Source: Malaya genurostris
Lineage: Eukaryota; Arthropoda; Insecta; Diptera; Culicidae
Reading direction: 5' to 3'
NCBI RefSeq assembly: GCF_030247185.1
Contig: NC_080571.1
Location: forward strand, 32,600,753 to 32,664,752
Length of the DNA stretch: 64,000 nt
Shown here: piece after piece, positions 22,638-32,515 of the stretch
Layout: the number at the start of each line of letters is the position of its first letter
How positions within the stretch are numbered: the stretch's first letter is position 1
The notes under the pieces: generated by a model
Databases searched by the model: none
What the model saw: the letters and a program-made list of their open reading frames with translations, nothing else
What the model was told of the DNA's origin: nothing
Position numbers and translations under genes: made by a program

Positions 22638-24355
22638 TTTATTTATTTATTTATTCGTCAAACAAATGTAGACTACAAACAAAAAAAAAGTTACATTATT
22701 TCTACGATTCGGTTTCAATTTTTCTTTTATTTGTTTCCTGGACATAGTTAGATCGATTTTTTGGCAGTTTTCGTTATAAAAACGCATCATTTGATTAATA
22801 GGATTATTTTTGGCATAATTTGTTTTATATTTTTTTCCGAAAATATTTGACGACTTCTGAGATGGAGACTAGGAGCATTAAATTTTATTTGTGAAAGCAA
22901 TGATTCAGATTGTACTCGTTGAGAAATAATGTCGTTGATAAAATAAAGCATTGTAGCTTTGCGGCGTTCTTCGACTGTTTGAAAGTTTATAAGCATACAA
23001 CGCGCTTTATATGATGGGAGAGGAAATGCTGTCCAGTTAAGTTTACGAAGCGCATACAGTAGAAATTGTTTTTGAACAGATTCGATGCGTTCTACGTGTA
23101 CTGAGGTACATGGGTTCCATACTATGCTGCAGTATTCCAAAATTGACCTGACGCATGTTTTATATGATAATTTTATTGTGTAAAGGTACTGAAAATTATG
23201 ACTAAAACGTTTAATGAAGCCTAACATACTATTTGCTTTATGGACAATTGTATTATAATGCTCCACGAAAGTAAGTTTGGAGTCTAAAATTACGCCTAGG
23301 TCTCTAATAATTTTACATTTTTCTACAGGTTTGTTTCCTAAATATATGCCATTAGTAGGAGACATGATTTTTCTACTAAACCTTACTGAACTACATTTTT
23401 TAACGTTTAGTTGGAGTCAGCTTTTATTGCACCAAATGTTGAATACGTTAATTTCATATTTGAATACTCAGCATCTACAGCATTTTTTATTTCCATAAAG
23501 AGCTTCATGTCGTCTGCATATACAAGTACTTTTAGATGTTTGAGTAAGAAGGAAATGTCGTTTACGTACAAGATAAAAAGAAGAGGGCCTAAATACCTTG
23601 GGGAACACCTGAAGTGACATTTATTGATTTGGAGTATGTGTTTTGATAGCGTACAATTTGTTTACGTTTTGTGAGATATGATTCAAGCCATTCTAAAAGT
23701 TTTTGTTCAATGCCATATTTTTTAATTTTGAATAGTAATAATGGTATGTCAATTCTGTCGAAAGCTTTGCCGAAGTCAGTATAGAGAGTTTCGACATAAT
23801 TTCCATTGTCCATAGCTTCTAAAGTGAATGTAATGAATTTCAGGAGATTTGTTGACGTAGAACGACCTTTGAAAAAACCATGTTGTTTTGGAGTTATGTA
23901 ATTTTTTACTTGTTGAAATATTTTCCCATTGATAATTTTTTCAAATAATTTTTGAATGCACGAGATAATGGCAATTCCTCGATAAAAACGTATGTCTGAT
24001 TTTGAGCCTGGTTTACAGATCGGTACTAAGAAGGAGGATTTCCATGTTTCTGGGAATATTCCTGTTCTTAGAGATAAGTTGAAGAGATGTTGTAATGTAG
24101 TTGTTTCGGCATATGATGTATATATTTCTTGGAAAAAAATTGCAAATAAGTTACAAATTTCAGTGCTATTATTTCCAGTAGTTCCGTCTAGGTTCATCTG
24201 AGAAGGAAGGTTGTTATTCTTCAGTTTTGTTTTAACATAGCTAAAGAAATTTTTAGGATGCTCTTTGATTTCGCTTTCGACTTTGAAATTATATTCTTCG
24301 TGCCAAGTTGATTGTTTATTTCTGATTAGTCTGCGCTGAGATACAGTGGACACCG
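22638..24355 (-). mobile_element. 5'-truncated non-LTR retrotransposon with (AAAT)n tail
   Basis: On the minus strand the element runs from within the pre-RT region to a 3' tail of AAAT repeats (22638-22655 on the plus strand reads TTTATTTATTTATTTA). It appears inserted in a satellite scrap. The coding part is described separately. No 5' end and no endonuclease are present. Confidence 0.85.
22787..24353 (-). pseudogene. Reverse transcriptase polyprotein relic, Jockey/CR1 group
   Basis: This encoded the RNA-templated DNA synthesis step of a LINE. The first frame (24353-23589) has the fingers/palm motifs in order: PETWKSSFLVPI, YRGIAIIS, QHGFFKGRST, YTDFGKAFDR and SGVPQG. The frame then breaks: about two bases are missing after GVPQG near 23590, and the downstream part continues in another frame with VYADDMKLF, the catalytic YADD box (23509-23520). 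A third frame (23365-22787) carries the thumb and C-terminal region, RDLGVILDSKLTF and RSILEYCSIVWNP. About 520 codons remain. All core residues are legible but the frameshifts make it inactive. Clade placement is by general resemblance. Confidence 0.85.
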
Positions 24356-24371
24356 CAAATAGTGATTTTTA

Positions 24372-24566
24372 AGAAACGTTCTCAAAAATACCGCTTCACC
24401 GACTTATTTCTCAATATTTTTCCACGAAAAAATAACAAAATGTTGTTCGAATGATGCTTCTTCTCATGCAAAACATTTGAATTTATTTTGTTGAACGATA
24501 ATTCTGGAAAAAAATTCGCAAAATGATGATTTTTTTCATCGTTTAGACCCTACCCCCCCTTAAGAC
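24372..24566 (-). repeat. Interspersed repeat, inverted partner of 15255-15450
   Basis: Contains GAACGATAATTCTGGAAAAA and CACCGACTTATTTCTCAATA, which match the other copy in reverse complement. It directly abuts the truncated retrotransposon. Confidence 0.75.
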
Positions 24567-24617
24567 TGTGTGTTAACTCACTATCTTGTCGTTCCTCGTC
24601 TATTGTATGTCCACAAA

Positions 24618-24667
24618 CGGTTGTTTACATAAAATGTGATTTTAATCACATTTTATGTAAACAACCG
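24618..24667. repeat. Perfect 50-nt palindrome
   Basis: A 24-nt arm (24618-24641) starting CGGTTGTTTACAT is followed by TT and by its exact reverse complement (24644-24667). The outer bases do not pair. Looks like a minimal MITE or a very recent hairpin; a run of G follows it. Confidence 0.95.
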
Positions 24668-25432
24668 GGGGGGCGGTAATGCGAGTGGAGGAGTGTTTAC
24701 TCACTTCGATTTCTCTGCGATGCTTGAACCGATTTTCACAAATCTTGGTTTAAATTAAAGCTCATGTTTTCTCAAAAGCTACTGCGCAATTTCATCCGGT
24801 TCCGTAGGTACCGGGTGATGAGAGTTAAAGTTTTCAAATCGCCATATAGAATGACAATGTGTACCATACCGAAAGAAGAAGAAAACACAAAACGAACGAT
24901 GCGTGCTTTGTTCTATTTCGTACACGCTATGAAGAAATCGAAACGTTTACTGATGTCTACTACAAGTGTGTAATATTGGTAAAAGATGGTGCTGCAGTTG
25001 AAAAAAATTATAGCTATTTTATGATAATTACGACCGAAAGAATAAACGAAAGTAAATGAATTACAATTTATTTGTAAAAATATGAAATTTTCACATCCGG
25101 TAGTGCAGTAATACCGTGCCGGTGGTGTAATGATGTCAATAATAATAATAAAAATAATATTTCTACTGCATGTTTTGTGCTGCTTGTGCATGCCGTTTAG
25201 CTTGACCAACATATGCAGAAGTAACAACAACGCGTGTTCGCTTCGTTTGTTAGATTTCGTTTAATTGATTTAATCGAAATTGAGCATGAGATAGTAACTA
25301 TAGGTTAACCTAGGTTCAAAACAGTTCCAATTTGTAGGTCATATTTGTTGCTGGAAAACGAACCAACTTTGGCTATTCCGGTCATCCGAATCCAGTTTCG
25401 GAGTGTTCTGATTCCTGAAACATTGTCGTGCA
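24668..25432. other. Repeat-derived spacer
   Basis: About 24715-24850 has TGAACCGATTTTCACAAATC, the same style of motif as in the 12247 and 57866 blocks. About 25265-25350 is homologous, reversed, to 19915-19995, and resembles 43945-43990. No gene is supported. Confidence 0.5.
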
Positions 25433-25543
25433 ATGATTTATTACGATTTTTGTTGTGGATTATCAAGACAAGAGTACTTTAACCAATTTAGTTCGACTTT
25501 TGGCAGTGTAGCACCATCCTATGCGACGGTGAAAAAATGGTAA
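25433..25543 (+). pseudogene. Mariner-type transposase N-terminal helix-turn-helix scrap
   Basis: A 36-codon open frame reads MIYYDFCCGLSRQEYFNQF then FGSVAPSYATVKKW. This matches the first DNA-binding helix-turn-helix of mariner/SETMAR-type transposases (pattern YxxFxxGxSxxxxxxxL...GxxAPSxxTVxxW). The frame ends in a stop right after the conserved Trp. No linker or DDE domain follows; 25 bp downstream the DD37E transposon begins, so the remainder was lost or the locus was disrupted. Not functional. Confidence 0.7.
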
Positions 25544-25567
25544 CCAAGTCGGAGGTTAAATGAATTA

Positions 25568-26689
25568 AAGACTGTCCCAGAAAGTATGGACGCAACCAAA
25601 AACCGCTGCCATTTCGCAATGGTTCAGAATCTGTCATTTTTTATGGCTGCGTCCTGTTGTTTACACTCTTCTCTAACCACTTGTGCAGTTGTTTATTCGT
25701 TTTTCATTAGTTTGTTTCGAAATGCGTGGACTTTCAGCAGAATAACCTCGAAAAATTGTGCATAAATGGTGCACAGAACGCGGGCTGTCACTGAGAAAGA
25801 TAGCAAAAATGGAAGGAGTAAGTGAAAAAGCCGCGCGAAATGTTCTTCGTGCTAAAGAACGTTTGAATCTTCGAACCTATAAGAAGCAGAAACAACGAAA
25901 ACGTAGTCCGAAACAAGAAGCATCGATCAGGCCGAGGGTTCGAAAGCTGTACAATATGATTCTTCCTGGAAATTTCAACTGCATAATCATGGACGACGAA
26001 ACCTACGTGAAACTCGATTACAAATCCTTGCCGGGACCACAATATTATACGGTGCGAGAAGGGCAAGTGTTAAACCAGTCCGAGACATCGATTGAAGTCG
26101 AAAAATTTGGTAAGAAAGCTATGGTCTGGCAAGCAATTTGTAGCTGCGGTAAGATTTCGAAACCCTTCATCACCACTGCTTCAATGAACAGCGAAATATA
26201 CATCAAGGAATGTTTACAAAAACGACTTCTACCCATGATTCGAAGCCACAAGGATCCTGTTGTTTTCTGGCTAGATCTTGCTTCTTGCCACTACTCGAAA
26301 TCAACGATAAAATGGTATACTACCAAAAATGTCACTTTCGTCCCAAACGACATGAATCCACCAAATTGCCCACAACTTCGACCAATTGAGGAATTTTGGA
26401 CATTAACGAACATGTCTTAGGAAACATGTCTCGGCAGCCAAAACCATTCAACAGTTCGAAAAAGATTGGAAAAAAGTGTCAAAACTTGTCGCCAAGAAGT
26501 CTGTACGGAATTTAATGAGGAACGTTCGGAAGAAGGTGCGCCAACTAGTCTACAATGGCTAAGTAGCACATGTTGAGAATAATATTATGTTGTTGTAGTC
26601 TAATATTATCAGTATATCGAATAAAATTTGAATAACTAACACTTGTGACAGCGAAATCAAAGTGCACCCATACTTTCTGGGACAGTCTT
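25568..26689 (+). mobile_element. DD37E transposon (IS630-Tc1-mariner superfamily), near complete
   Basis: The termini are inverted repeats: AAGACTGTCCCAGAAAGTAT at 25568-25587 against its reverse complement ending at 26689, with about 27 bp matching at all but two positions. The left end abuts TA (25566-25567), as expected for TA target duplication; the right flank has CA, so one base has mutated or the duplication is imperfect. Length 1122 bp, holding one transposase gene. DD37E elements were first described from mosquitoes. Confidence 0.92.
25722..26562 (+). pseudogene. DD37E transposase, one stop and one frameshift
   Basis: The enzyme would cut and paste the element by DDE-type strand transfer. 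The likely original start is ATG 25722 (MRGLSAE); a TAA at 25743-25745 interrupts the frame, which resumes at 25758. An N-terminal helix-turn-helix (CTERGLSLRKIAKMEGVSEK) is followed by a basic linker (KKQKQRKRSP). Catalytic residues, numbered from 25758, are D80 in IMDDETY, D173 in FWLDLA and E211 in LRPIEEFW; 37 residues lie between the second Asp and the Glu. Near 26420 the frame shifts and the C terminus continues (KHVSAAKTIQQFEKDWKKV) to TAA at 26560-26562. Only two lesions and an intact triad point to a fairly recent death. About 280 codons, slightly short of the family's usual size. Confidence 0.92.
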
Positions 26690-28450
26690 CACTGAAAACT
26701 AACAACATTTTTTTACATGTTTTTTAACAGTTGATGCTTTGTTAGTTTAATGACTCGCTTAAAAATTCAATTTGCGTTCACGTCAAACAACTTCCTTCTG
26801 CCATTTCGTTTGCTGCGAGGTCATAACTCAGAACCGTTCGCAGTTCGTATGCATACAAAGCTGCCCATCTCGTGGCTTACGCATATTAAACTGAGCTGCA
26901 GCAATGTAACGACACTCGAATCCACATTGTTGCAACATTCGATCGATTGATCATCGATGAATGAATGAATGAATGCACAAATCGCGAGCTGCTTGGAACG
27001 GCAGTCGTGCGTCCTTCAGTTTGATTGAGTGCTCATTTGGTGGAGAGCGAGCCTAAGAAATTCATTACACCGTTCCGTTCCGTGATTCGGGTTGGTGGTG
27101 GCGGCCTCTTTTCCCCGGTGGATGCCATTCTCCCTACTTACCGTGTTCGCCCGTCGACGAGAGGGATGCCGTTTGCTTGACAAAACCCCTTCTGGACTGT
27201 TGCGAGGTAAGAGCGAATACACAGCAATTACTCGCGTGCTTCAACCTCGAGTAGGTTCGGTCGAGTGTTTAATCGTGACTGGTGCATCTGCATCTCGGTA
27301 TGCCGTAATGCAAATCCAATCCGGCCATTGCCGGTGCCTGCTAGGATTGAAAGTATTTTAGCGAGTTTGTTTCGCCGTGTATCGAAACTGTAATACCGAG
27401 GCAATAGTAGGCGATGCAACATTGCAAAAACTAAAGAATAACGACAAGTTCTAACGTTTCCAGGCGGCACAGTGTTTCTCGTCTGCCAGGCTAGGTCTGT
27501 CCTGGGCTCGGTTGGTCGGTCGGTCGGTATTGGTCGTAAATTATCCACTTTGGTCTCGTGCAAGCCGTATGGACCGGTATTGCTGGTCACATGCCAACAG
27601 GCTTTCCCCTCTCGGTGTTTCGATGCAGGACTGGTGTTCGAAAACCTCCCAGGAATCGCCGATACACGGACCAATATTCGGTTCCATCCTCTGGTCAAAC
27701 TTGTTCAACCGTGAACGTGCGGAATAATATGTAAAGGTCGACACAGAAAGTAACCAAGAGGTGCGAAACATTTCTTTTTTTTTTATTTCGATTTTAATAG
27801 CGATTGTCACCGTTGCAATCGCCGCTGTAGTCCAGTCTACATGCCATGGAAAAAGGGCTGCTCATCTGGCAAGAATGTAGCAGAACCAGCTTTTGTCAAT
27901 TAATGTACTGTAACTCTAGCCGGTGAAAGAGCGGGATGCGAATTCATTGGGGCTTGGCCAACAAACATCAGTTCGGCTAGCGGTAGCAAGGCAGTACATA
28001 CCAAGGCGCGGCAGTGCACGGGGATATCAATGTCATCTACAGTCACTCACGGGCACATGCACACAGTGCAGCCACCCTTACCACACTGCCTGGTGTAACG
28101 TACGTACGTTCGCCATTTCGACCTCGACATCACAGCAAACCATGCGGCCGTCGCTATATAACGGTCGCCGCTCGAGGAAAAAAGCCGTGTAGGACGGAAA
28201 AACTGGTTCTCCGTGGCTTGCTTCGGTTGTGACTGAAACGGGCGCCCAGTGTGGGTTCTCGGTAGGGAGGAAAGTGCGTTATGGCTCAGTGGATGTTTCG
28301 ACGTTTGGCCGGGTTGTTCGGAATTTTTGCTGCAGTCGTAAAACGGTTGTTAGGGAAATAAGGTTTAGGTTAGTTATTCGGTTCACCAAACGCGGCGAAT
28401 GCTTAGAAAACTGGTGACGTGATGGCTGCAGTCGGATTGTCAGCCAGAAG
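26690..28450. other. Low-repeat segment, GC-rich from about 26980
   Basis: Composition is distinctly GC-rich with many CpG words between 27000 and 28300. There are overlapping open frames on both strands (for example 27228-27698 -), as expected from high GC, but none has a domain I recognise. Short GAAT (26957-26975) and GGTC (27508-27520) microsatellites occur. It could be promoter-proximal host DNA; see the TATA candidate. Confidence 0.4.
28155..28161 (+). promoter_or_regulatory. Possible TATA box in GC-rich context
   Basis: TATATAA stands alone in a GC-rich stretch (GTCGC before, CGGTCGCCGC after). A start site would fall near 28185-28190. No downstream exon is recognised, so this is only a candidate. 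Confidence 0.2.
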
Positions 28451-29190
28451 AGCTATAGAACCGGGTAGGATTTCCAATCAGTCCAATGAAAATTTAACTT
28501 CAAATGTAAATTAAGGTCAGAATACGAAAAAGTCGATGGTTTTTGCGAGTTCGAAACCTAATCAACTGCATATCGTTAGAAAGCTTTCGAAATAACCCTG
28601 CTAAAACAATACACTGCAGTCTCCATCTATCGGGCCTTTCATGACTCTCGTCGAGTAGGTGGTTATTTGAAGCTAAATAAAATAAAAACTACAGATGCAT
28701 TTGGGACTGATAGCTGCGTATCGCTGACTGTGCTTTGATTATCTTTCTAGACTGACGTCTTAACTGCACTTGGTTCGAGAAGATATCCGCAAACAGATAT
28801 GAATTCCTCTGATTGAATTTTTTTTTGATTTGGAAAGCGATTTGTAGATTCGGACAGAAAATCAAAATACTGGTCAAGAACTCACGTCCACAGTCTAGGT
28901 ACAAAGTTTAGTTTCAGAAACTCTGTCAAAAGTTTGGAAAACAGAATTCTGGTTCAGAATACAAGTCCAAGCCCATGTTTCGAACTCAGGTTCAGGTTCA
29001 GAAGCTAGGTTAAGGTCCCTGTCAAACCGCAAATTGTGTTTAACGATTTATAATTTTTTTAGTTGGTTTGACGTAAAGTCGCCAAATAGATAAAGGTATA
29101 GAGTGGTAAGACTATTGTTCGATGAACAGAGAAGATGTTTGTATGTATGGTACCGGTCGTGATACGGTCAGGATGTAGCCCATGTTTGAT
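28451..29190. other. AT-rich spacer with satellite scrap
   Basis: About 28880-29010 has diverged CCAGAATTC-satellite words (CAGAATTCTGGTTCAG, CAGGTTCAGGTTCAG). The rest shows no gene. Confidence 0.45.
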
Positions 29191-29194
29191 GTAC

Positions 29195-29330
29195 GTTCTA
29201 TCATGCCTAGCCGTGTTTTAGAGCTGTGTCTATCACAAGGCTTAGGGTGGCGAAAATGGTAGCACGTAAGCACGGAATGCATAAGAACGCAGGTTCGAGT
29301 CCTGTCTCTGAGTGTATCTTTTACCAAAAA
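29195..29330 (+). mobile_element. tRNA-derived SINE relic
   Basis: TGGTAGCACGTAAGCACG (A-box-like, about 29257) and a perfect B box GGTTCGAGTCC (29292-29302) are about 35 nt apart, the arrangement of a tRNA internal promoter. Arms and acceptor stem do not fold as a tRNA. A downstream CTGTCTCTGAG segment and a T-rich tail suggest a SINE. Confidence 0.6.
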
Positions 29331-29479
29331 CTCATCTTTTCTGTAATTTTTTCATTCATTTGGCTTCTCCATATATAAACATATATTTTTTCCACTAAGT
29401 CGTTGCAAAAACTGAACTTAGTTATGGCGACTTCACTTCAAAGCAGCTAATAAAATAATAAATTGTGAAATCCAAAAAA

Positions 29480-32370
29480 TGTTTTTCGATTTTGGAAGTT
29501 TCATGCAGTTCATGCAATTCCAAGACTTTTGACATCAAAAATTTTTTTTTCGATGCTAGAAATCTCAAAAATTTTCTAAATCCCAGAAAATTTTTCTAAA
29601 TCTCGACGATTCAAGCAATTCCAAGACTTTTAGCATTAATTTTTTTACTTACGATTTCAGAAGTCTCAAAATATTTTCAAGTTTTTTTCAGAAAAAAAAT
29701 GTTTTTCGAGATGTCACTAAATCACGACATTTCATACAATTTCGAGACTTCTGACATACATAAAAAATTGTTCGATGTCAGAATATTTTCGAGATGAGAC
29801 TAAATCTTGACGTTTCATGCAATTCCAAGACTTTTGACATCCAAAAAATTTTCGATTTCAGAAGTTTCATGCAATCCTAAGACTTTTAGCCCAAAAATTT
29901 TTTTTTCGATTTCGGATATCCTAAAATATTTTTAAGTTTCAGAAAGTCGATTTTAAAACAAAAATTTTTTTCAGGATGACACTAAATCACGGCATTTCAT
30001 GCAATTTCAAGACTTTTGACATCAAAAAAAATTTTGTCGATGCCAGAAATCTCAAAACTTTTCTAGATCCCAGAAAGCCGATTTGAAAAAAAATATATTT
30101 TCGAGGTGACATTAAATCTCGATGTGTCATGCAATTCCAAAACTTTTAGCATCAATTTTTTTACGATTTCGGAAGTCTCAAAATATTTTTAAGATTTTTT
30201 CAGAAAAAAAATGTTTTTCGATATGTCACTAAATCACGACATTTCATACAATTCCGAGACTTTTGACATACAAAAAAAATTGTTCGATGTCAGAAATCTC
30301 AATTTTTTTCTAAATCTCGGAATATTTGCGAGATGACACTAAATCTTGACGTTTCATGCAATTCCAAGACTTTTGACATCCAAAAAATTGTCGATTTCAG
30401 AAGTTTCATGCATTTCATGCAATCCTAAGACTTTTAGCACCAAAATTTTTTTTTTCGATTTCGGAAATCTTAAAATATTTTTAAGTTCCAGGAAGTCGAT
30501 TTTAAAACAAAAAAAAAAAATTCGGGATGACACTAAATCACGGCATTTCATACAATTCCAAGACTTTTGACATTTTGAAAAAAAATTATTCGATGCCAGA
30601 AATCTCAAAAATTTTCTAAATCCCAGGTTTACAAAAAGACATTTGGCTTAAAAAATTATTTTTCGGAAATCTCAGCATTTTCTTACGTCTCAGAAAGTCG
30701 ATTTTTCATTAAAAAAAATATTGTTCGAGATAACACTAAATCTTTCGGCAAAAAAAAGATTTCGAAGTCGATGTCTCAAAATTTTTCTAAATCCCAGAAA
30801 GTCTATTTAAAAAAATTGTTTTCGAGATGACACTAAATCTCAACGTTTCATGCAATTCCAAGACTTTTGGCATAATTTTTTTTTCAATTTCGGAAATTTA
30901 AAAATATTTTTAAGTCCCAGAAAATTATTCTTTTCCAATTTTTTTTTCGATGCCAGAAATCTCAAAATTTTTCTAAATCCCAGAAAGCCGATTTTTCAAA
31001 TAAAAATAAATTTTCGAGATAACATTAAATCTCGATGTTTTATGCAATTCCAAGACTTTCAGCATAATTTTTTTTTTACGATTTCGGAAGTCTCGAAATA
31101 TTTTCAAGTTTTTTTAAAAAAATAGATTGTTTTTCGAGATGTCACTAAATCACGACATTTTATACAATTCCAAGACTTTTGACATCCAAAAAATTGCCGA
31201 TTTCAGAAGTTTCATGCAACCCTAAGACTTTTAGCACCAAAAATTATTTTTTTCGATTTCGGAAATCTTAAAATATTTTTAAGTTACAGAAAGTCGATTT
31301 TAAATCAAAAATATTTTACGGAATGACTCTAAATCACGGCATTTCATACAATTCCAAGACTTTTGACATTTTGAAAAAAAAATTATTCGATGCCAGAAAT
31401 CTCAAAAATTTTCTAAATCCCAGAAAGTTGGTTTAAAAAAAGACATTTGGCATCAAAAAAAAAATATCGGAAATCTCAACATTTTTTTACGTCTCAGAAA
31501 GTCGATTTTTCATAAAAAATATTGTTCGAGATGACACTAAATCTTGACATTTCATGCAATCAGAAGACTTATTTTTTTCGATTTCGGAAATCTCAAAATA
31601 TGTTTAGGTCCGAAAAAGTCGATTTTGTCGAAAAATGTTTTTTCTAGATGACATAAAATCATGAAATTTCATGCAATCCCAAGACTTTCGGCAAAAAAAA
31701 AGATTTCGAAGTCGATGTCTCAAAATTTTTCTAAATCACAGAAAGTCGATTTAAAAAAAATTGTTTTCGAGATGACACTAAATCTCAACGTTTCATGCAA
31801 TTCCAAGGTTTTTGGCATCCAAAAAATGTTTTTCGATTTCGGAAGTTTCATGCATTCCATGCAATCCTAAGACTTTTGGCACAAAAATTTTTTTCGATTT
31901 CAGAGATCTTAAAATATTTTTAAGTTCCAGAAAGTCGATTTTAAAAACAAAAAAAAATTTCGGGATGACACTAAATCACGGCATTTCAGACAATTCCAAC
32001 ACTTTTGACATTTTGAAAAATTTATTCGATGCCAGAAATCTCAAAAACTTTCAAAATCCCAGAAAGTGGGTTAAAAAAACATTTGGCACCAAAAAAATTT
32101 TTTTGGAAATCTCAACATTTTCTTACGTCTCAGAAAGTTTATTTTTCATAAAAAAAATATTGTTCGAGATGACAGTTACATATTTTTAAGTCCGAGAAAG
32201 TCGATTTTTTTGTTTTTTCTTGATGACATAAAATCATGACATTTCATGCAATCCCAAGACTTTCGGCATCAACAATTTTTTTTCGATGTCGATGTTAATT
32301 TTCTAAAAAAAATCCGAGATGACACTAAATCTTGACGTTTCATGCAATTCTAAGTCTTTTGACGCCAAAA
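29480..32370 (+). repeat. AT-rich satellite array, about 2.9 kb
   Basis: Diverged tandem units of roughly 120-180 bp with fixed words: GATGACACTAAATC, GACGTTTCATGCAATTCCAA, GACTTTTGGCATC, TCGATTTCGGAAATCTCAAA, ATTTTTAAGTCCCAG and AAAGTCGATTT, separated by homopolymer A or T runs of varying length. Longer blocks recur about 1 kb apart (compare 30540-30840 with 31340-31770). Open frames are repeat artefacts. A related piece sits inside the transposon at 57755-60018. Confidence 0.92.
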
Positions 32371-32515
32371 AAAACTCAAACCCTTCCGATTTAGCACAAG
32401 TTTTTTTTTCCACCAGGTGAAGCAGGAAGGGATTTTCAGATTAGCATAATTCTTCTCATACGAAAGGGTAACGGAAATGTCGATCGCTTGGTTTAAGAAA
32501 TAATTTTGTGAACTA

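Noticed and set aside
27228..27698. 156-codon minus-strand frame in the GC-rich island
   Set aside because: Frames of similar length exist on both strands there because stops are rare at high GC; no recognisable domain or start context.
29292..29302. Perfect B box as evidence of a functional tRNA gene
   Set aside because: The flanking sequence does not form acceptor, D and anticodon stems; a SINE relic explains it better.
30346..32189. Overlapping open frames rich in Lys, Phe and Ile
   Set aside because: All are translations of the AT-rich satellite and repeat with its period.
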